Source: Flavobacterium sp. SUN052 (GTDB lineage: Bacteria > Bacteroidota > Bacteroidia > Flavobacteriales > Flavobacteriaceae). From it: 64,000 nt of DNA. The position numbers and the translations under genes were made by a program. The stretch covers positions 186,001 to 250,000 of the forward strand of contig NZ_JAPQNS010000008.1 of NCBI RefSeq assembly GCF_028867935.1. The letters are read 5' to 3'. The notes under the pieces were generated by a model that saw only the letters and a program-made list of their open reading frames with translations, did no database searches and was not told the DNA's origin. Positions 18,552 through 27,869 of the stretch are shown here, piece after piece (position 1 is the first letter of the stretch; every line of letters begins with the position of its first letter).

Positions 18552-18681
18552 GCTAACAAGGTATTGCCAAAAGCGGGGCAGAACGGCTTCGATTGGGCAT
18601 ATGTGCAAGGTTCAACAGCAGTAATTCTATTGAACTTTACTGCTAAAAATCCCCGCCTTCGGCAATACCCGAAACGTTAGC
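18552..18681. repeat. attC-like imperfect palindrome
   Basis: A 130-base imperfect palindrome just after the ATPase stop. The ends GCTAAC (18552-18557) and GTTAGC (18676-18681) pair, then GGTATTGCC (18560-18568) pairs with GGCAATACC (18661-18669), and GCGGGG with CCCCGC. Unpaired bases lie between the blocks, and a central AGCAGTAA/TTACTGCT pair adds an inner stem. The layout (a TAAC/GTTA box pair, broken stem, variable centre) resembles integron cassette attC recombination sites, although the end boxes do not fully match the RYYYAAC/GTTRRRY consensus. An intergenic repeat or terminator is the plain alternative. Confidence 0.6.
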
Positions 18682-18744
18682 AACAAGCATCTGACGACAG
18701 TACTAACTTGAAATTGACTATAATAATTGAACTAGTACGCCAAA

Positions 18745-19467
18745 ATGATACTTGACACAGAATTTAATGTTCACTCAGATGCAGGTGGTAGAGACCCAGA
18801 CATTACCAGTCCAACACTTCGCTTGTATCATAAAATTTTGTGGAGTAAGCCTTTACCTAATGGGGAAATTTTTGAACTTACAAACAAAAAAAGTGGCGCT
18901 TATCTATATCATAAATCGAAATTAGGAGAATTCTTCTTAGGAAGCGATGCAATCACTCACTCATACAGACGCCACAAAAGAAAAGAATGGTTGACAAAGC
19001 AAATTCAAAATGAAGTAAGCGAACTTTATGACGCAGGTTCAACAATTGGTTCCTTTACAATATTTCCTAACAACAGAGTTGACAAAAAGCACACAATAAA
19101 TCAAGCACGGGGAGTAATTAATTTGATTGACGACAGATTTGATTTGACATTAGAGTGCATTAGACTTTTTTACTTAGGAGAGAGAACACCGCTTTACGAA
19201 ACAGCTTTGCGATACAAAAGTTTCTTTGATTTATTTGAAAGTTTCACTGGTTATGTAAATTTCTTTTTACTTGACGACATTATTGATGAGAACGAAAAAG
19301 TAAAATTTTATTTACCATTTGACAACTTCAAAACCAAGCCAACGTTTTCTAACATTAACGAATATTTGGTTTACAAGAATGGTGTAATGAATTTCATTAA
19401 AGCACGAAAGAAAAGAATTGCAACTTATGTTAGCGAAAATATGGCAGAAAAGCATACCAGCCACTAA
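18745..19467 (+). CDS. DUF6994-like protein of unknown function
   Basis: Protein of 240 residues, AT-rich like its neighbours. It begins MILDTEFNVHSDAGGRDPD and continues with LRLYHKILWSKPLPNGEIFEL, a pattern I associate with the uncharacterised family DUF6994. There is no signal peptide or membrane helix, and no catalytic motif that I recognise. It lies between the attC-like palindrome and the PD-(D/E)XK gene, so it could be a single-gene cassette. The function is unknown. Confidence 0.6.
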   Translation: MILDTEFNVHSDAGGRDPDITSPTLRLYHKILWSKPLPNGEIFELTNKKSGAYLYHKSKLGEFFLGSDAITHSYRRHKRKEWLTKQIQNEVSELYDAGSTIGSFTIFPNNRVDKKHTINQARGVINLIDDRFDLTLECIRLFYLGERTPLYETALRYKSFFDLFESFTGYVNFFLLDDIIDENEKVKFYLPFDNFKTKPTFSNINEYLVYKNGVMNFIKARKKRIATYVSENMAEKHTSH

Positions 19468-19492
19468 CATTAGGTCGAAACCTTGAAACGAA

Positions 19493-20410
19493 ATGGCAAT
19501 ATATAAATTAGGACAACGATTAGATTTTATCAAGGAAATTCCATTCAAGTTTGAAAAAGATATTCAGACATTAATTGAGAAGAACTTGAAATCACTTTTG
19601 CATCTTGACTTTATCCGTTCTGAATTTGCACTTAACAGCTTTCGAATAGACACATTAGCCTTTGACATAGAAACCAAATCGTTCGTAATAGTTGAATACA
19701 AACGTGACAAAAATTTCAGCGTGATTGATCAGGGATACGCTTACTTGTCGCTCATGTTAAATAATAAAGCCGACTTTATTCTTGAATTCAATGAAAGCCA
19801 GCAAACAACCCTCAAACGGACAGACGTTGATTGGACACAATCAAAAGTAATTTTCATTTCGCCACAATTTACAAATTATCAACGTGAAGCTATAAACTTC
19901 AAAGACTTACCAATTGAACTCTGGGAGATTAAACGCTTTGAGAACGATACGATCTCATTTGAGCAAATACAAAAAGCTTCTGCAAAAGAAAGCATTAAGA
20001 CAATATCAAGAAATGACGAAACCGTAGAGGCAGTTAGCAAAGAAGTGAAAGTGTTCACTGAGCAAGATCATTTGCAAAAAGTCGACTTTGAAACAAGAGA
20101 GCTTTACGAACAAATAAAAGAAAGGCTCATTTCGCTTGACGACAATATTACGACCCAACCTAAAAAGCAGACAATCGGGTTTAAAGTTGACAACAATATT
20201 TTCTGCGACATAGTATTACAAGGTAAAGGTTTAAAAATTTATTTAAATCTAAAGAGTGGAGAGTTGCAAGACCAAAAACAAATATCAAGAGATGTGTCTA
20301 ACGTTGGGCATTGGGGGAATGGCTCTTATGAAATTAAAATGACAGATGTAGACGATATTGATTATACTCTTAGCTTACTAAAACAATCATTAAGGAGAAA
20401 TAAAGAATAG
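19493..20410 (+). CDS. PD-(D/E)XK nuclease-like protein with C-terminal DUF5655
   Basis: Protein of 305 residues. The N-terminal half carries a restriction-endonuclease-like core: RIDTLAFD then FVIVEYKRDKNFSV, giving the D...ExK signature, preceded by the helix FEKDIQTLIEKNLKSLL. The C-terminal part (about 200-300: LYEQIKERLISLDD, VDNNIFCDIVLQGKGLKIYLNL, DVSNVGHWGNGSYEI) matches the DUF5655 domain. Proteins of this layout are common in genomic islands. It may cut or bind DNA, but no partner methylase or specificity subunit is encoded here. Base composition is AT-rich, and it starts 25 bases after the DUF6994-like stop. Confidence 0.75.
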   Translation: MAIYKLGQRLDFIKEIPFKFEKDIQTLIEKNLKSLLHLDFIRSEFALNSFRIDTLAFDIETKSFVIVEYKRDKNFSVIDQGYAYLSLMLNNKADFILEFNESQQTTLKRTDVDWTQSKVIFISPQFTNYQREAINFKDLPIELWEIKRFENDTISFEQIQKASAKESIKTISRNDETVEAVSKEVKVFTEQDHLQKVDFETRELYEQIKERLISLDDNITTQPKKQTIGFKVDNNIFCDIVLQGKGLKIYLNLKSGELQDQKQISRDVSNVGHWGNGSYEIKMTDVDDIDYTLSLLKQSLRRNKE

Positions 20411-20509
20411 ACACCTAAAAAATCATATTAGAAATTCTCTAAAAATTTGGAATATAATTTTCCTATTGAGAAAACTAAGTGATGTTGACAACATAGCGTT
20501 TTTCTGAAA

Positions 20510-20938
20510 ATGAACACCCTCCACTTCAAAAAAGCTGTAAAATCTCCCAGCTTCAACAAAACAGAGCCACTCTATTTCGACTATATCATTTTGGGGCAAT
20601 CATTGATTGATCTTCTCGACATCAACAACTCAGCTTTAGTTACGCCATTTGGCTGGTTCGAGAATAAAGAGTATGAGCAACGCCTGAAACAAATACTGAC
20701 GTTTCAACAAAAGCCAGACCTCGCTACCGGAAGAGTAATACTGTATGTGTGTCCCGAATGTGGCGATATAAACTGTGGTGCCATCACCGCTACTATTGTT
20801 GATACTGGGGATCGGATACAATGGAAAGACTTCGGTTATGAGACCAGCTACGAAGGTATTTCTAAAGTCTATTCCACTCCGTATCCAGTAGAATTCGCCC
20901 GACAAGACTATTTCAACGCCTTTTCTCAGTTACCCTAA
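20510..20938 (+). CDS. hypothetical protein with CPECGDxxCG motif
   Basis: Protein of 142 residues with no signal peptide. One motif stands out: VCPECGDINCGAITATI, three cysteines that could bind zinc, in the middle of a beta-rich stretch (GRVILYV before it, WKDFGYET after it). Similar short proteins are known in many bacteria without a function, and some are mislabelled oxidoreductases. It lies between the AT-rich island and a palindrome of family A. Confidence 0.6.
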   Translation: MNTLHFKKAVKSPSFNKTEPLYFDYIILGQSLIDLLDINNSALVTPFGWFENKEYEQRLKQILTFQQKPDLATGRVILYVCPECGDINCGAITATIVDTGDRIQWKDFGYETSYEGISKVYSTPYPVEFARQDYFNAFSQLP

Positions 20939-20944
20939 CTTATT

Positions 20945-21047
20945 GGAACGCGGATGACGCGGATGCTTCGCAACGCAGATTTTCGCTGATTTTATTAAAA
21001 AATCCGTTTTTGTCCGCATTGCGAAGCATCCGCGTCATCCGCGTTCC
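20945..21047. repeat. long palindrome, family A copy 1
   Basis: Arms 20945-20973 and 21019-21047 are perfect reverse complements over 29 bases (core GGATGACGCGGATGCTTCGC), with an AT-rich centre of about 45 bases. A second copy is at 53776-53876. This copy ends 16 bases upstream of the gamma-glutamyltransferase ATG, so it lies in that gene's leader and could fold in its mRNA. Confidence 0.9.
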
Positions 21048-21063
21048 ATTTATTCTAATCTGC

Positions 21064-22809
21064 ATGAGAACCCCTTCCCTATTCCCCTTTCTCGCGCTGC
21101 TCTGCCTAGCCTCTGCTACTCTCTACGGACAGGCTATCAGCGGCAAGGGCGACCGCATCAGTGGCCCTAACTTCGCTACGCGCAGCCCCATTTTGGGCAA
21201 GCACGGCATGGTGGCAACAAGCCATCCGCTGGCCACGCAAATTGGGCTCGATGTGCTGAAACAGGGCGGTACCGCCGTCGATGCGGCCATTGCGGCTAAT
21301 GCGGCTCTGGGCGTGATCGAACCCAACAATGGCGGTATTGGTGGCGATCTGTTTGCGATTGTCTGGTCGGCGAAGGACAAAAAACTGTACGGTCTCAATG
21401 CCAGCGGGCGTTCGCCGAAGGGGCTGACCTATGAGGGATTACAGACGGTGTTGGGGAGTCGCAAGCAGCTTCCGTTGTATGGGCCACTGTCGGTTTCGAT
21501 ACCGGGCACGGTCGACGGCTGGTTTGAGTTACACAAACGGTTTGGCAAACTGCCCGTGCGCACGCTGCTGGCCCCCAGCATCCGGTATGCGCGCGAAGGC
21601 GTCCCGGTTCCGCAGGTCATTGCCTACTCCTGGCAGGTAGCCGCCAATCGGCTGGCCACCAATCAGGCCGATATTACCGAGTTCGACAACTTCCGACGCA
21701 CGTTTCTCATCAACGGCAAAGCCCCCACCGAAGGGCAGGTTTTCCAAAATCCCGATTTAGCCCGAACCTACGAAGCTATTGCCAAGGGTGGGCGCGATGC
21801 GTTCTATACCGGGACACTCGCCGATGCCATGGACCGCTACGCCCGTCGGGCGGGTTTGTACCTGCGCAAAGCCGATCTGGCAGTCCACCAAAGCACCTGG
21901 ATTGAGCCCGTGTCGGTCAATTACCGGGGCTACGACGTGTTTGAACTGCCGCCCAACGGACAGGGCATTTCGGTGTTGCAAATGCTCAACATCCTGGAAG
22001 GTTTCGACCTGAAAGCGCTGGGGCACAACAGCGCCGAGTACCTGCACCTGCTGGTCGAAGCCAAAAAACTCGCCTTCGAAGACCGGGCCCGCTACTACGC
22101 CGATCCCGCTTTCTCCAAAATTCCGGTACCCTGGCTCCTGTCGAAGGAGTACGCGACTCAGCGCCGTGCCCTAATCGACCCCAAAAAAGCCTCCGAACGT
22201 CTTGATTCGGGTGAACAGGCGTTGAAATCAGGCGACACGGTGTACCTGACAGTCGCCGACAACGAGGGCAACATGGTGTCGTTGATTCAGAGCAACATGC
22301 TCGAATTTGGCAGCGGCATGGTTCCCGACGGTTTGGGTTTCGTGTTCCATAATCGGGGCACCAGTTTCACCATGCAGCCGGGCCACGCCAATGTTTATGC
22401 GCCAGGCAAACGCCCTTTTTCCACCATCATTCCCGGTTTCGTCACCAAAAATGGCCAGCCTTTTCTGAGTTTCGGCGTTATGGGCGGGGCCATGCAACCC
22501 CAGGGCCATTTGCAGGTCCTCTGCAACCTGATCGACTTTGCCATGAACGTGCAGGAAGCGGGTGATGCCGCCCGGTTCAGTCACTCCGGCAGCAGCGAAC
22601 CCATCGGCACCCGCATGACCGACGGCGGCCGACTAGCCCTGGAAAGCGGTATCCCCAAAGAAGTGCGAACGGAACTGCAAAAACGCGGCCACCGGCTTGC
22701 CGAAACCGACTTTTTCGGAGGCTACCAGGCCATCCAGTGGGACGCCGTCAACCGCATTTACTGGGGTGCCTCCGAAATGCGGAAAGACGGCCAAGCCGCT
22801 GGCTATTAA
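21064..22809 (+). CDS. ggt: gamma-glutamyltransferase, exported
   Basis: Enzyme of 581 residues that transfers or hydrolyses the gamma-glutamyl group of glutathione and related peptides in the periplasm. ATG 21064 gives a signal peptide ending ATLYGQA. The N-terminal nucleophile hydrolase fold shows GTAVDAAIAANAALGVIEPNNGGIGGDLFAI, then PPNGQGISVLQMLNILEGF. The precursor should cleave itself before Thr392 in DTVYLTVADNEG, splitting it into large and small subunits. The glycine pair in FGVMGGAMQPQGHLQV also fits. Its stop codon overlaps the stop of the convergent caspase-SGNH gene in the four bases TTAA at 22806-22809. Confidence 0.93.
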   Translation: MRTPSLFPFLALLCLASATLYGQAISGKGDRISGPNFATRSPILGKHGMVATSHPLATQIGLDVLKQGGTAVDAAIAANAALGVIEPNNGGIGGDLFAIVWSAKDKKLYGLNASGRSPKGLTYEGLQTVLGSRKQLPLYGPLSVSIPGTVDGWFELHKRFGKLPVRTLLAPSIRYAREGVPVPQVIAYSWQVAANRLATNQADITEFDNFRRTFLINGKAPTEGQVFQNPDLARTYEAIAKGGRDAFYTGTLADAMDRYARRAGLYLRKADLAVHQSTWIEPVSVNYRGYDVFELPPNGQGISVLQMLNILEGFDLKALGHNSAEYLHLLVEAKKLAFEDRARYYADPAFSKIPVPWLLSKEYATQRRALIDPKKASERLDSGEQALKSGDTVYLTVADNEGNMVSLIQSNMLEFGSGMVPDGLGFVFHNRGTSFTMQPGHANVYAPGKRPFSTIIPGFVTKNGQPFLSFGVMGGAMQPQGHLQVLCNLIDFAMNVQEAGDAARFSHSGSSEPIGTRMTDGGRLALESGIPKEVRTELQKRGHRLAETDFFGGYQAIQWDAVNRIYWGASEMRKDGQAAGY

Positions 22810-25800
22810 CCCACTCTGTTTTTCGCCCTGACCCGTTCTATTTCAGCAATAAAGCGGTTGGCTACCAACTGAAAACCTTCGTTCGTTGGGTGAATTTCAT
22901 CGAACCAACTGGTCCGGTTTACCAGGTTGCGCACGTCGATATACGACACCCGGCCGCCAAACTGTTTCACCACCTTTTGCACCATCACGTTGAACTGATC
23001 CATGATGAAGTGCAGGCACTGCTCGCGTTCGGCCTGTGGCTGAATGTTCTTCTTGACCAGATATTGCCCCAGCCAGCTCGACTTCTTCCTGTTTTCGGGG
23101 AGCGTAGTATCCAGCGGAATGGCGTAATCGTAGCTATGCACCAGAATGTGCAACTTGGGATAGCGGGTAAGCAACTCGGTAAACATCTCCGTGTATAAGC
23201 CCTCCAGTTGGGTCAGCTTCTGCGTGAAGTCGGGCTTGAAATACTTCTGAAACGTCGTGTCATTGGGATCAGGCGTATCGCGCAGGAAACCTTCAAACTT
23301 CTTGCCCAGAATATCATTGCCGCCCCCACTGACCAGGAAAAAGTCAGCCTCCTCTTCGGCAATAGCATCCAGATACTCCCGCTTTTTCATGTAGTTTTCC
23401 AGCGTATCCCCGGCTTCGGCGAAACTGCGGATGGCGTACACTTTGTACAGCTGGTCGAGGGTGTCTTCCAGCAAAATGGGATACTGAAACCACGAATCGC
23501 CCTCGGCCACAATCCGCAGCCGGTTGGGATCTTTTTTGAGGTTTCGATACCGTTTACGCCGTTGTGCCGTTTCGATCTGGTTACCCAGAAACAGCTTGAT
23601 GTCGTCAATCAGCCCGCGTTCACCTTCTGGCACAACCAGCCCTTTTTTGATGTCCTCTTTAAGCTCCCAAACGGTCGGTTGCCCCGTTTCATCCAGGTTG
23701 ATGTCGCAATACAGCCCAGCGGCAAAGTAGGCTGTTTCGTCCCATTCGAGCAGAGCCTTGAGAGTGTCGGCAGGAAGCTGGTTGTAAGCCGGATTCGTAA
23801 AAATCAGGTGCAGCGTTTGCGTCATCCAACCCGAGAAACTCACGTCCGTATCCAGGCCCCGCGTATCATCCTCGATGTCTAGCCCTTTGGTTTTGCCAAT
23901 ATCGTCGGTAGTCAGCGGTTGGGGCAGTTCTTCCAGGATCAAGGCTTCGGCATCGAACTCGGTGGTGCTCACAATGAATTTGATAGCCTCCTGCGTTTCG
24001 GGCCAGTTATACTCCCGTTCTACCTTGCCCAGCTTCAGGTTGACACGATCCCTGCCGTTGGGCCCCAGGAAAATGGATTTGCCGGCTTCCAGCTTCTGGA
24101 CCAGTTGCGGCAGGAACTGCAGAAAACATTGAAACTCCTTGCTCAGATAAGCCGCACACACATACAGATCCTGCTGGGTGGTATTGGTGATTTTGATCTG
24201 GATCGCACCCTTCCAGACTTTATCGACCAGATCGAAGTGGAGATGGGCCGCCCCGTCGGAAATGTCGATGGCCTGAGTGGTACCGCCAGGCAGCACCCGC
24301 CAGCATTCGACCTTTAGCGCCTGCTCTGGAAAGTTCTCGGGCGGTGTCTGGTTCTGGAGGTTTTTGATGAAGTGCCAGCGCGACACGTGCTGTAGGGTCT
24401 CACTGACCTGTTTCTGGTCATTGGCCGTCAGAAACAGCCGTGGCCGGATGAGCGGTCGATACGGGTCGTTGGGGCGGGTAATGTAGGCTTCGCCAGCCCG
24501 CACATGAAGCGTATAATCGGCGGGTAAGGATGTCCCGCTATCTTTTTCTGATTTCTCAGATTGGTCGTTAGCCCCCTTCTCTCCGCCAAACGTAAAATGC
24601 CCACTAGCGGATTGTTGTAAGGCGCTAACGAACTCTTCCACATCCTTCGGGTTCCCGTCGTGATTTTGCAATTCAAGAACAAGTTCCTGCGTCATCAGGC
24701 CCGATACAAGGGCTTTGTAGACCTTTTCTGGGTCGAGGGCGTCGGTATCAGCCAGCTCGGTATAGTTCACAAAAATGCCCCCCTTGCCAACCGTAACCGG
24801 AAACGTTTTGGTGGCATCGGTTGGATCAACCAGCGTCACCGTTGTCTTTCCATCCACGCCGTGAATGGCTCCAACATTCAGTTGCCAGCGATTGCGGGCG
24901 TTGCAAGTGGCTTCGCTGATGGTTTGTTCGGGAGCAATAGTCTGGTTGAAAACCCCGCCATTCAAGGCTTTTTCCGGATCAACGGGAGCATAGATTCGGG
25001 GTGTCTGTTCGTAGCCCACGCGCATATACTGCCGTATCCGACTCCGAAGGGTATTGTACGAGAGATTGCCACCGGCATCGGTAAGGGTTTTGAGGAGCGT
25101 TTTGGTGAATACCCCTTCGCCCCCCACTTCCATCGCGGTTTGGTCGGACTCGCAGGCCGCCATCTGGATATGAGCGCCCTGGGGTAAAAAATCCACTGAT
25201 TTCTTGCCTTTTACCGACGCTTCGGTGATTGACTGGCCAAACAGAAACTCGTTCCAGTTCCGGGCCGGAAACGCTTTTCCACCCGCTGCCGACGTTCGCC
25301 GTTCGAGCACGTTTTCACGCGTAGCCTCTACCAGAGCCACGTTCCGGGTGTTATCGCCCGAGTGGCAACAGTCGAAAATGGTAACGATATGGGCACCTGT
25401 TTTTTGATACAGTTCATGAATCAGAAAACGCAACTCCTTATCGGTCAGCAGAAATTTCGACGATTTAGTGGTGCCACCATCGTAACACACCAGGCATTCC
25501 AATCGCTCGTCGGTTTCCTCCCAGAGGTCGTGGGCTTGCTCTTGCGTGCCGTGACCAGAGTAATAAAACAGAACCGTATCGCCTTTTTTGGCCTGGCTCA
25601 GGTGGGTACGGAAGCCCTCGGCAACACCCGCACGAGTGGCCAGGCTATCGGTCAGTTTTTTGATTTTACCGGTCGGCTCACCATTCAGCGCGACATCGAA
25701 CGTGGTGCGCTGCGTCAGGTATTTCTCCACCGTCTCCACATCGTGAAGGCAGCCCTGGAGTTTGGTAACGGTCTCGTAATTGTTAATGCCGACGAGCAGC

Positions 25801-25826
25801 GCATACACGTGCTGTGTAGATGCCAT
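22806..25826 (-). CDS. caspase-like protease fused to an SGNH/GDSL hydrolase
   Basis: Fusion of 1006 residues, again without a signal peptide. Residues about 1-285 are a caspase fold (MASTQHVYALLVGINNYE) with His92 in YYSGHGT and Cys154 in DCCHSGD. The middle (about 290-740) is beta-rich; EAIKFIVST and SGWMTQTLHLIF recall the same spots in the caspase-lipase at 3581-6949, so the two look paralogous there. The C-terminal 240 residues are an SGNH hydrolase: block I EGDSWF with Ser778, block III SGGGNDIL, and block V DEIHP with Asp976 and His979. Such domains act as esterases, phospholipases or acetyl-xylan/peptidoglycan esterases. The protease may control the hydrolase by cutting, or both may act together. 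It converges on ggt with overlapping stops. Confidence 0.85.
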   Translation of the reverse strand: MASTQHVYALLVGINNYETVTKLQGCLHDVETVEKYLTQRTTFDVALNGEPTGKIKKLTDSLATRAGVAEGFRTHLSQAKKGDTVLFYYSGHGTQEQAHDLWEETDERLECLVCYDGGTTKSSKFLLTDKELRFLIHELYQKTGAHIVTIFDCCHSGDNTRNVALVEATRENVLERRTSAAGGKAFPARNWNEFLFGQSITEASVKGKKSVDFLPQGAHIQMAACESDQTAMEVGGEGVFTKTLLKTLTDAGGNLSYNTLRSRIRQYMRVGYEQTPRIYAPVDPEKALNGGVFNQTIAPEQTISEATCNARNRWQLNVGAIHGVDGKTTVTLVDPTDATKTFPVTVGKGGIFVNYTELADTDALDPEKVYKALVSGLMTQELVLELQNHDGNPKDVEEFVSALQQSASGHFTFGGEKGANDQSEKSEKDSGTSLPADYTLHVRAGEAYITRPNDPYRPLIRPRLFLTANDQKQVSETLQHVSRWHFIKNLQNQTPPENFPEQALKVECWRVLPGGTTQAIDISDGAAHLHFDLVDKVWKGAIQIKITNTTQQDLYVCAAYLSKEFQCFLQFLPQLVQKLEAGKSIFLGPNGRDRVNLKLGKVEREYNWPETQEAIKFIVSTTEFDAEALILEELPQPLTTDDIGKTKGLDIEDDTRGLDTDVSFSGWMTQTLHLIFTNPAYNQLPADTLKALLEWDETAYFAAGLYCDINLDETGQPTVWELKEDIKKGLVVPEGERGLIDDIKLFLGNQIETAQRRKRYRNLKKDPNRLRIVAEGDSWFQYPILLEDTLDQLYKVYAIRSFAEAGDTLENYMKKREYLDAIAEEEADFFLVSGGGNDILGKKFEGFLRDTPDPNDTTFQKYFKPDFTQKLTQLEGLYTEMFTELLTRYPKLHILVHSYDYAIPLDTTLPENRKKSSWLGQYLVKKNIQPQAEREQCLHFIMDQFNVMVQKVVKQFGGRVSYIDVRNLVNRTSWFDEIHPTNEGFQLVANRFIAEIERVRAKNRVG

Positions 25827-25996
25827 GGTGATTCTGGTTTAAGGGAGGAATAGTTAATTCTTCGTTTGAACGAGTCTTGAAAGTTACTTTAAACTGCCTA
25901 CGAAATGAGGCTTCATTTATTAAGCGTGAGCGTATTTCCGTGAATACGTTTCTGGCTTGTTTTTTTGCTGATGGCCAACCAATTAGGTGTAGTCAT

Positions 25997-27118
25997 CTAG
26001 CGTCGAAGAAAGTAAAAATCACCCGTTCCAGAGGTATTGTACCAGGGGGTTTGCGTACTCCGCGAACTTGCCTGCACCTCTTTGTTCACATTCTGAAACA
26101 CCAGCACCAGCGGCACATTGGGTTGCTGAATATTGCGGAGCAGCGCTTCGGTATACAGTCCATTCTTACCCGAGCCATCATTGGCTTTTTTACCCGGACT
26201 GGTCGCATAGGCAATCAGCGAGCCAATGGGCGTACGCATTTGAGCCAGCCCCCCGTCGCCCCCAGCAGCCCGTGAACCGGGGCCACCGAACGGGTTATTC
26301 CGACAGGCATCCAGAATAATGATTTTGGCTAATGCGTCGGTTTTGTCTAATTGCTCAAACAGATCATCGGCCGGTACGCAGTTGGTCTTTATTTCAGCTT
26401 CGTCGGGCTGGTGATCTGTGGGAATGGCATCAATGGGCACCAGGTAGTTTTCGCCACCAATCTGGATACCATGACCTGCATAGTAGAACAGGGCAACCTG
26501 ATAATTAGCTAGTTGACCGGCAAACCGGTTAATTTCAAGAGCCATTTCTTTCCGGTTGATGTTGGTTTTCAAAATCACCTTGAAGCCCAGTTTCTCCAGC
26601 GCTTTGCTCATATCATTGGCATCGTTCACCGGATTTTTCAGGGAAACATCACCGGGATAAGCCGCATTGCCGATGACCAGCGCCAGCCGTGTTTCGGGCT
26701 TGAAGTTCTTCACCGTCCGCTGCGACTCTCTAGTACCACTCGCATTCGTTGCCACCACCCGAATACTATTTTCGCCTTCCGGTACATTTATGCTTCGGGT
26801 AAAAAAATACGCGCCGGGGCACGGACTGACCTCTTTACCAACGCGCAGGGTACGCTCTTTGGGCACTTCCTGTTTGTTGACAAAAACCCGCACTGTATCG
26901 GTCTTCTCCGAAAAGTTGGCCACGCACACCCGTAGCTGAAACGATGCACTATTCACCACTGTATCGGTGCGGTTCATACCCGCCCAGGTGATGGATGGGG
27001 GAGCTGGAAACATCTGTTCGGTGTTCAGTTTAACCGAGACCTTATCGCTTATTTTGTAGGATTGACCAGTGACCAAAAGGGGAGCCAACAAGCTCAGCAG
27101 AAGTAGAATGCGATTCAT
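25997..27118 (-). CDS. exported caspase-like protease with N-terminal Ig-like domain
   Basis: Protein of 373 residues. ATG 27118 gives a signal peptide (MNRILLLLSLLAPLLVTGQS); the frame is open further upstream but only through the neighbouring gene. Residues about 30-140 form a beta-sandwich-like region (SFQLRVCVANFSEKTDTVRVFVN, then GENSIRVVATNASG). Residues about 143-373 are the caspase domain, with IGNAAYPGDVSLKNPVNDA, catalytic His216 in YYAGHGI and Cys272 in LDACRNNPF. It should work in the periplasm or at the surface. It is the last gene of a three-gene minus-strand operon, 10 bases after the preceding gene, and is followed by a 170-base spacer before the caspase-SGNH gene. Confidence 0.85.
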   Translation of the reverse strand: MNRILLLLSLLAPLLVTGQSYKISDKVSVKLNTEQMFPAPPSITWAGMNRTDTVVNSASFQLRVCVANFSEKTDTVRVFVNKQEVPKERTLRVGKEVSPCPGAYFFTRSINVPEGENSIRVVATNASGTRESQRTVKNFKPETRLALVIGNAAYPGDVSLKNPVNDANDMSKALEKLGFKVILKTNINRKEMALEINRFAGQLANYQVALFYYAGHGIQIGGENYLVPIDAIPTDHQPDEAEIKTNCVPADDLFEQLDKTDALAKIIILDACRNNPFGGPGSRAAGGDGGLAQMRTPIGSLIAYATSPGKKANDGSGKNGLYTEALLRNIQQPNVPLVLVFQNVNKEVQASSRSTQTPWYNTSGTGDFYFLRR

Positions 27119-27128
27119 AGGTACGGAT

Positions 27129-27869
27129 TTAAAAGGTGTAGGCAAGACTAATGGCAGTCCCCTGACTCTGGAAACTAAGGCGTTGCAATGCCTGCCGGGG
27201 CTTGGGTCGCACCAGCGTGTAAACAGCGTTGAGCAGGATGCTGGCCCCCGACACATAGACCCAGGGATAGAACCGGAGTTTCTGACTCTCCAGGGCCGCT
27301 GCCTGCTGGTCGTAGCCCGCTTTCTCGCTCAAACTGATGGGCAGTGCGGCATCGTCGTATGCCTTTATGTCGCGCATCAACGCTAGCCCCTTCGATACAG
27401 CAATACCCGTCAGGCCCACGCTGACCGCCCATCGGCTGTAATCACCAATTTGCCGTTTGGTCACGACCATCCCCCGCCGTTTGGGAGCCAGCGAATCATC
27501 GACTGAATAGGTACGGATAACGAAACTGACATTAACTTTTTCATTCAGTCTGCGGTGATCGGCGAGGGGGTCCCAGAAAAACAGTTTGTCGTAGCCCGGT
27601 GTCAGGTTAGTGCCAATATCACCCTGCACCGCTTTTGGGTAAAAGGTATTGTCTGCGGTTTCGATTTGCACATAAATCGAGTCTTCCGGCTCGACCCGGA
27701 GCAGGTCATACTTAAACCGGACGTTATTTTTCACCGTGTCCACTTCCACCCGGATGTTGGCGATATACGGTCGCTGCTTTGATTGGGCGAAGGCGGGTGT
27801 GGGGAGCAGAGTTGGGAGGATTGTAATCGCCAGCCACAGTAACGCGGGGATGGGTAGCGTTTTTTTCAT
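27129..27869 (-). CDS. exported protein of unknown function, operon with caspase
   Basis: Protein of 246 residues with a signal peptide (about residues 1-28, ending PAFAQS). An Ig/FN3-like strand region follows (NNVRFKYDLLRVEPEDSIYVQIET, then KVNVSFVIRTYSV), then a charged helix and a C-terminal hydrophobic segment (FYPWVYVSGASILLNAVYTLV) before a short tail. It starts inside the stop of the lipoprotein gene (ATGA overlap at 27866-27869) and ends 10 bases before the caspase, so the three are translationally linked. I do not recognise the family. An accessory or anchoring role for the exported caspase is a guess from the operon. Confidence 0.65.
   Translation of the reverse strand: MKKTLPIPALLWLAITILPTLLPTPAFAQSKQRPYIANIRVEVDTVKNNVRFKYDLLRVEPEDSIYVQIETADNTFYPKAVQGDIGTNLTPGYDKLFFWDPLADHRRLNEKVNVSFVIRTYSVDDSLAPKRRGMVVTKRQIGDYSRWAVSVGLTGIAVSKGLALMRDIKAYDDAALPISLSEKAGYDQQAAALESQKLRFYPWVYVSGASILLNAVYTLVRPKPRQALQRLSFQSQGTAISLAYTF

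Noticed and set aside
23208..23882. 224-codon open frame on the plus strand
   Set aside because: Opposite the caspase-SGNH gene; no family features.
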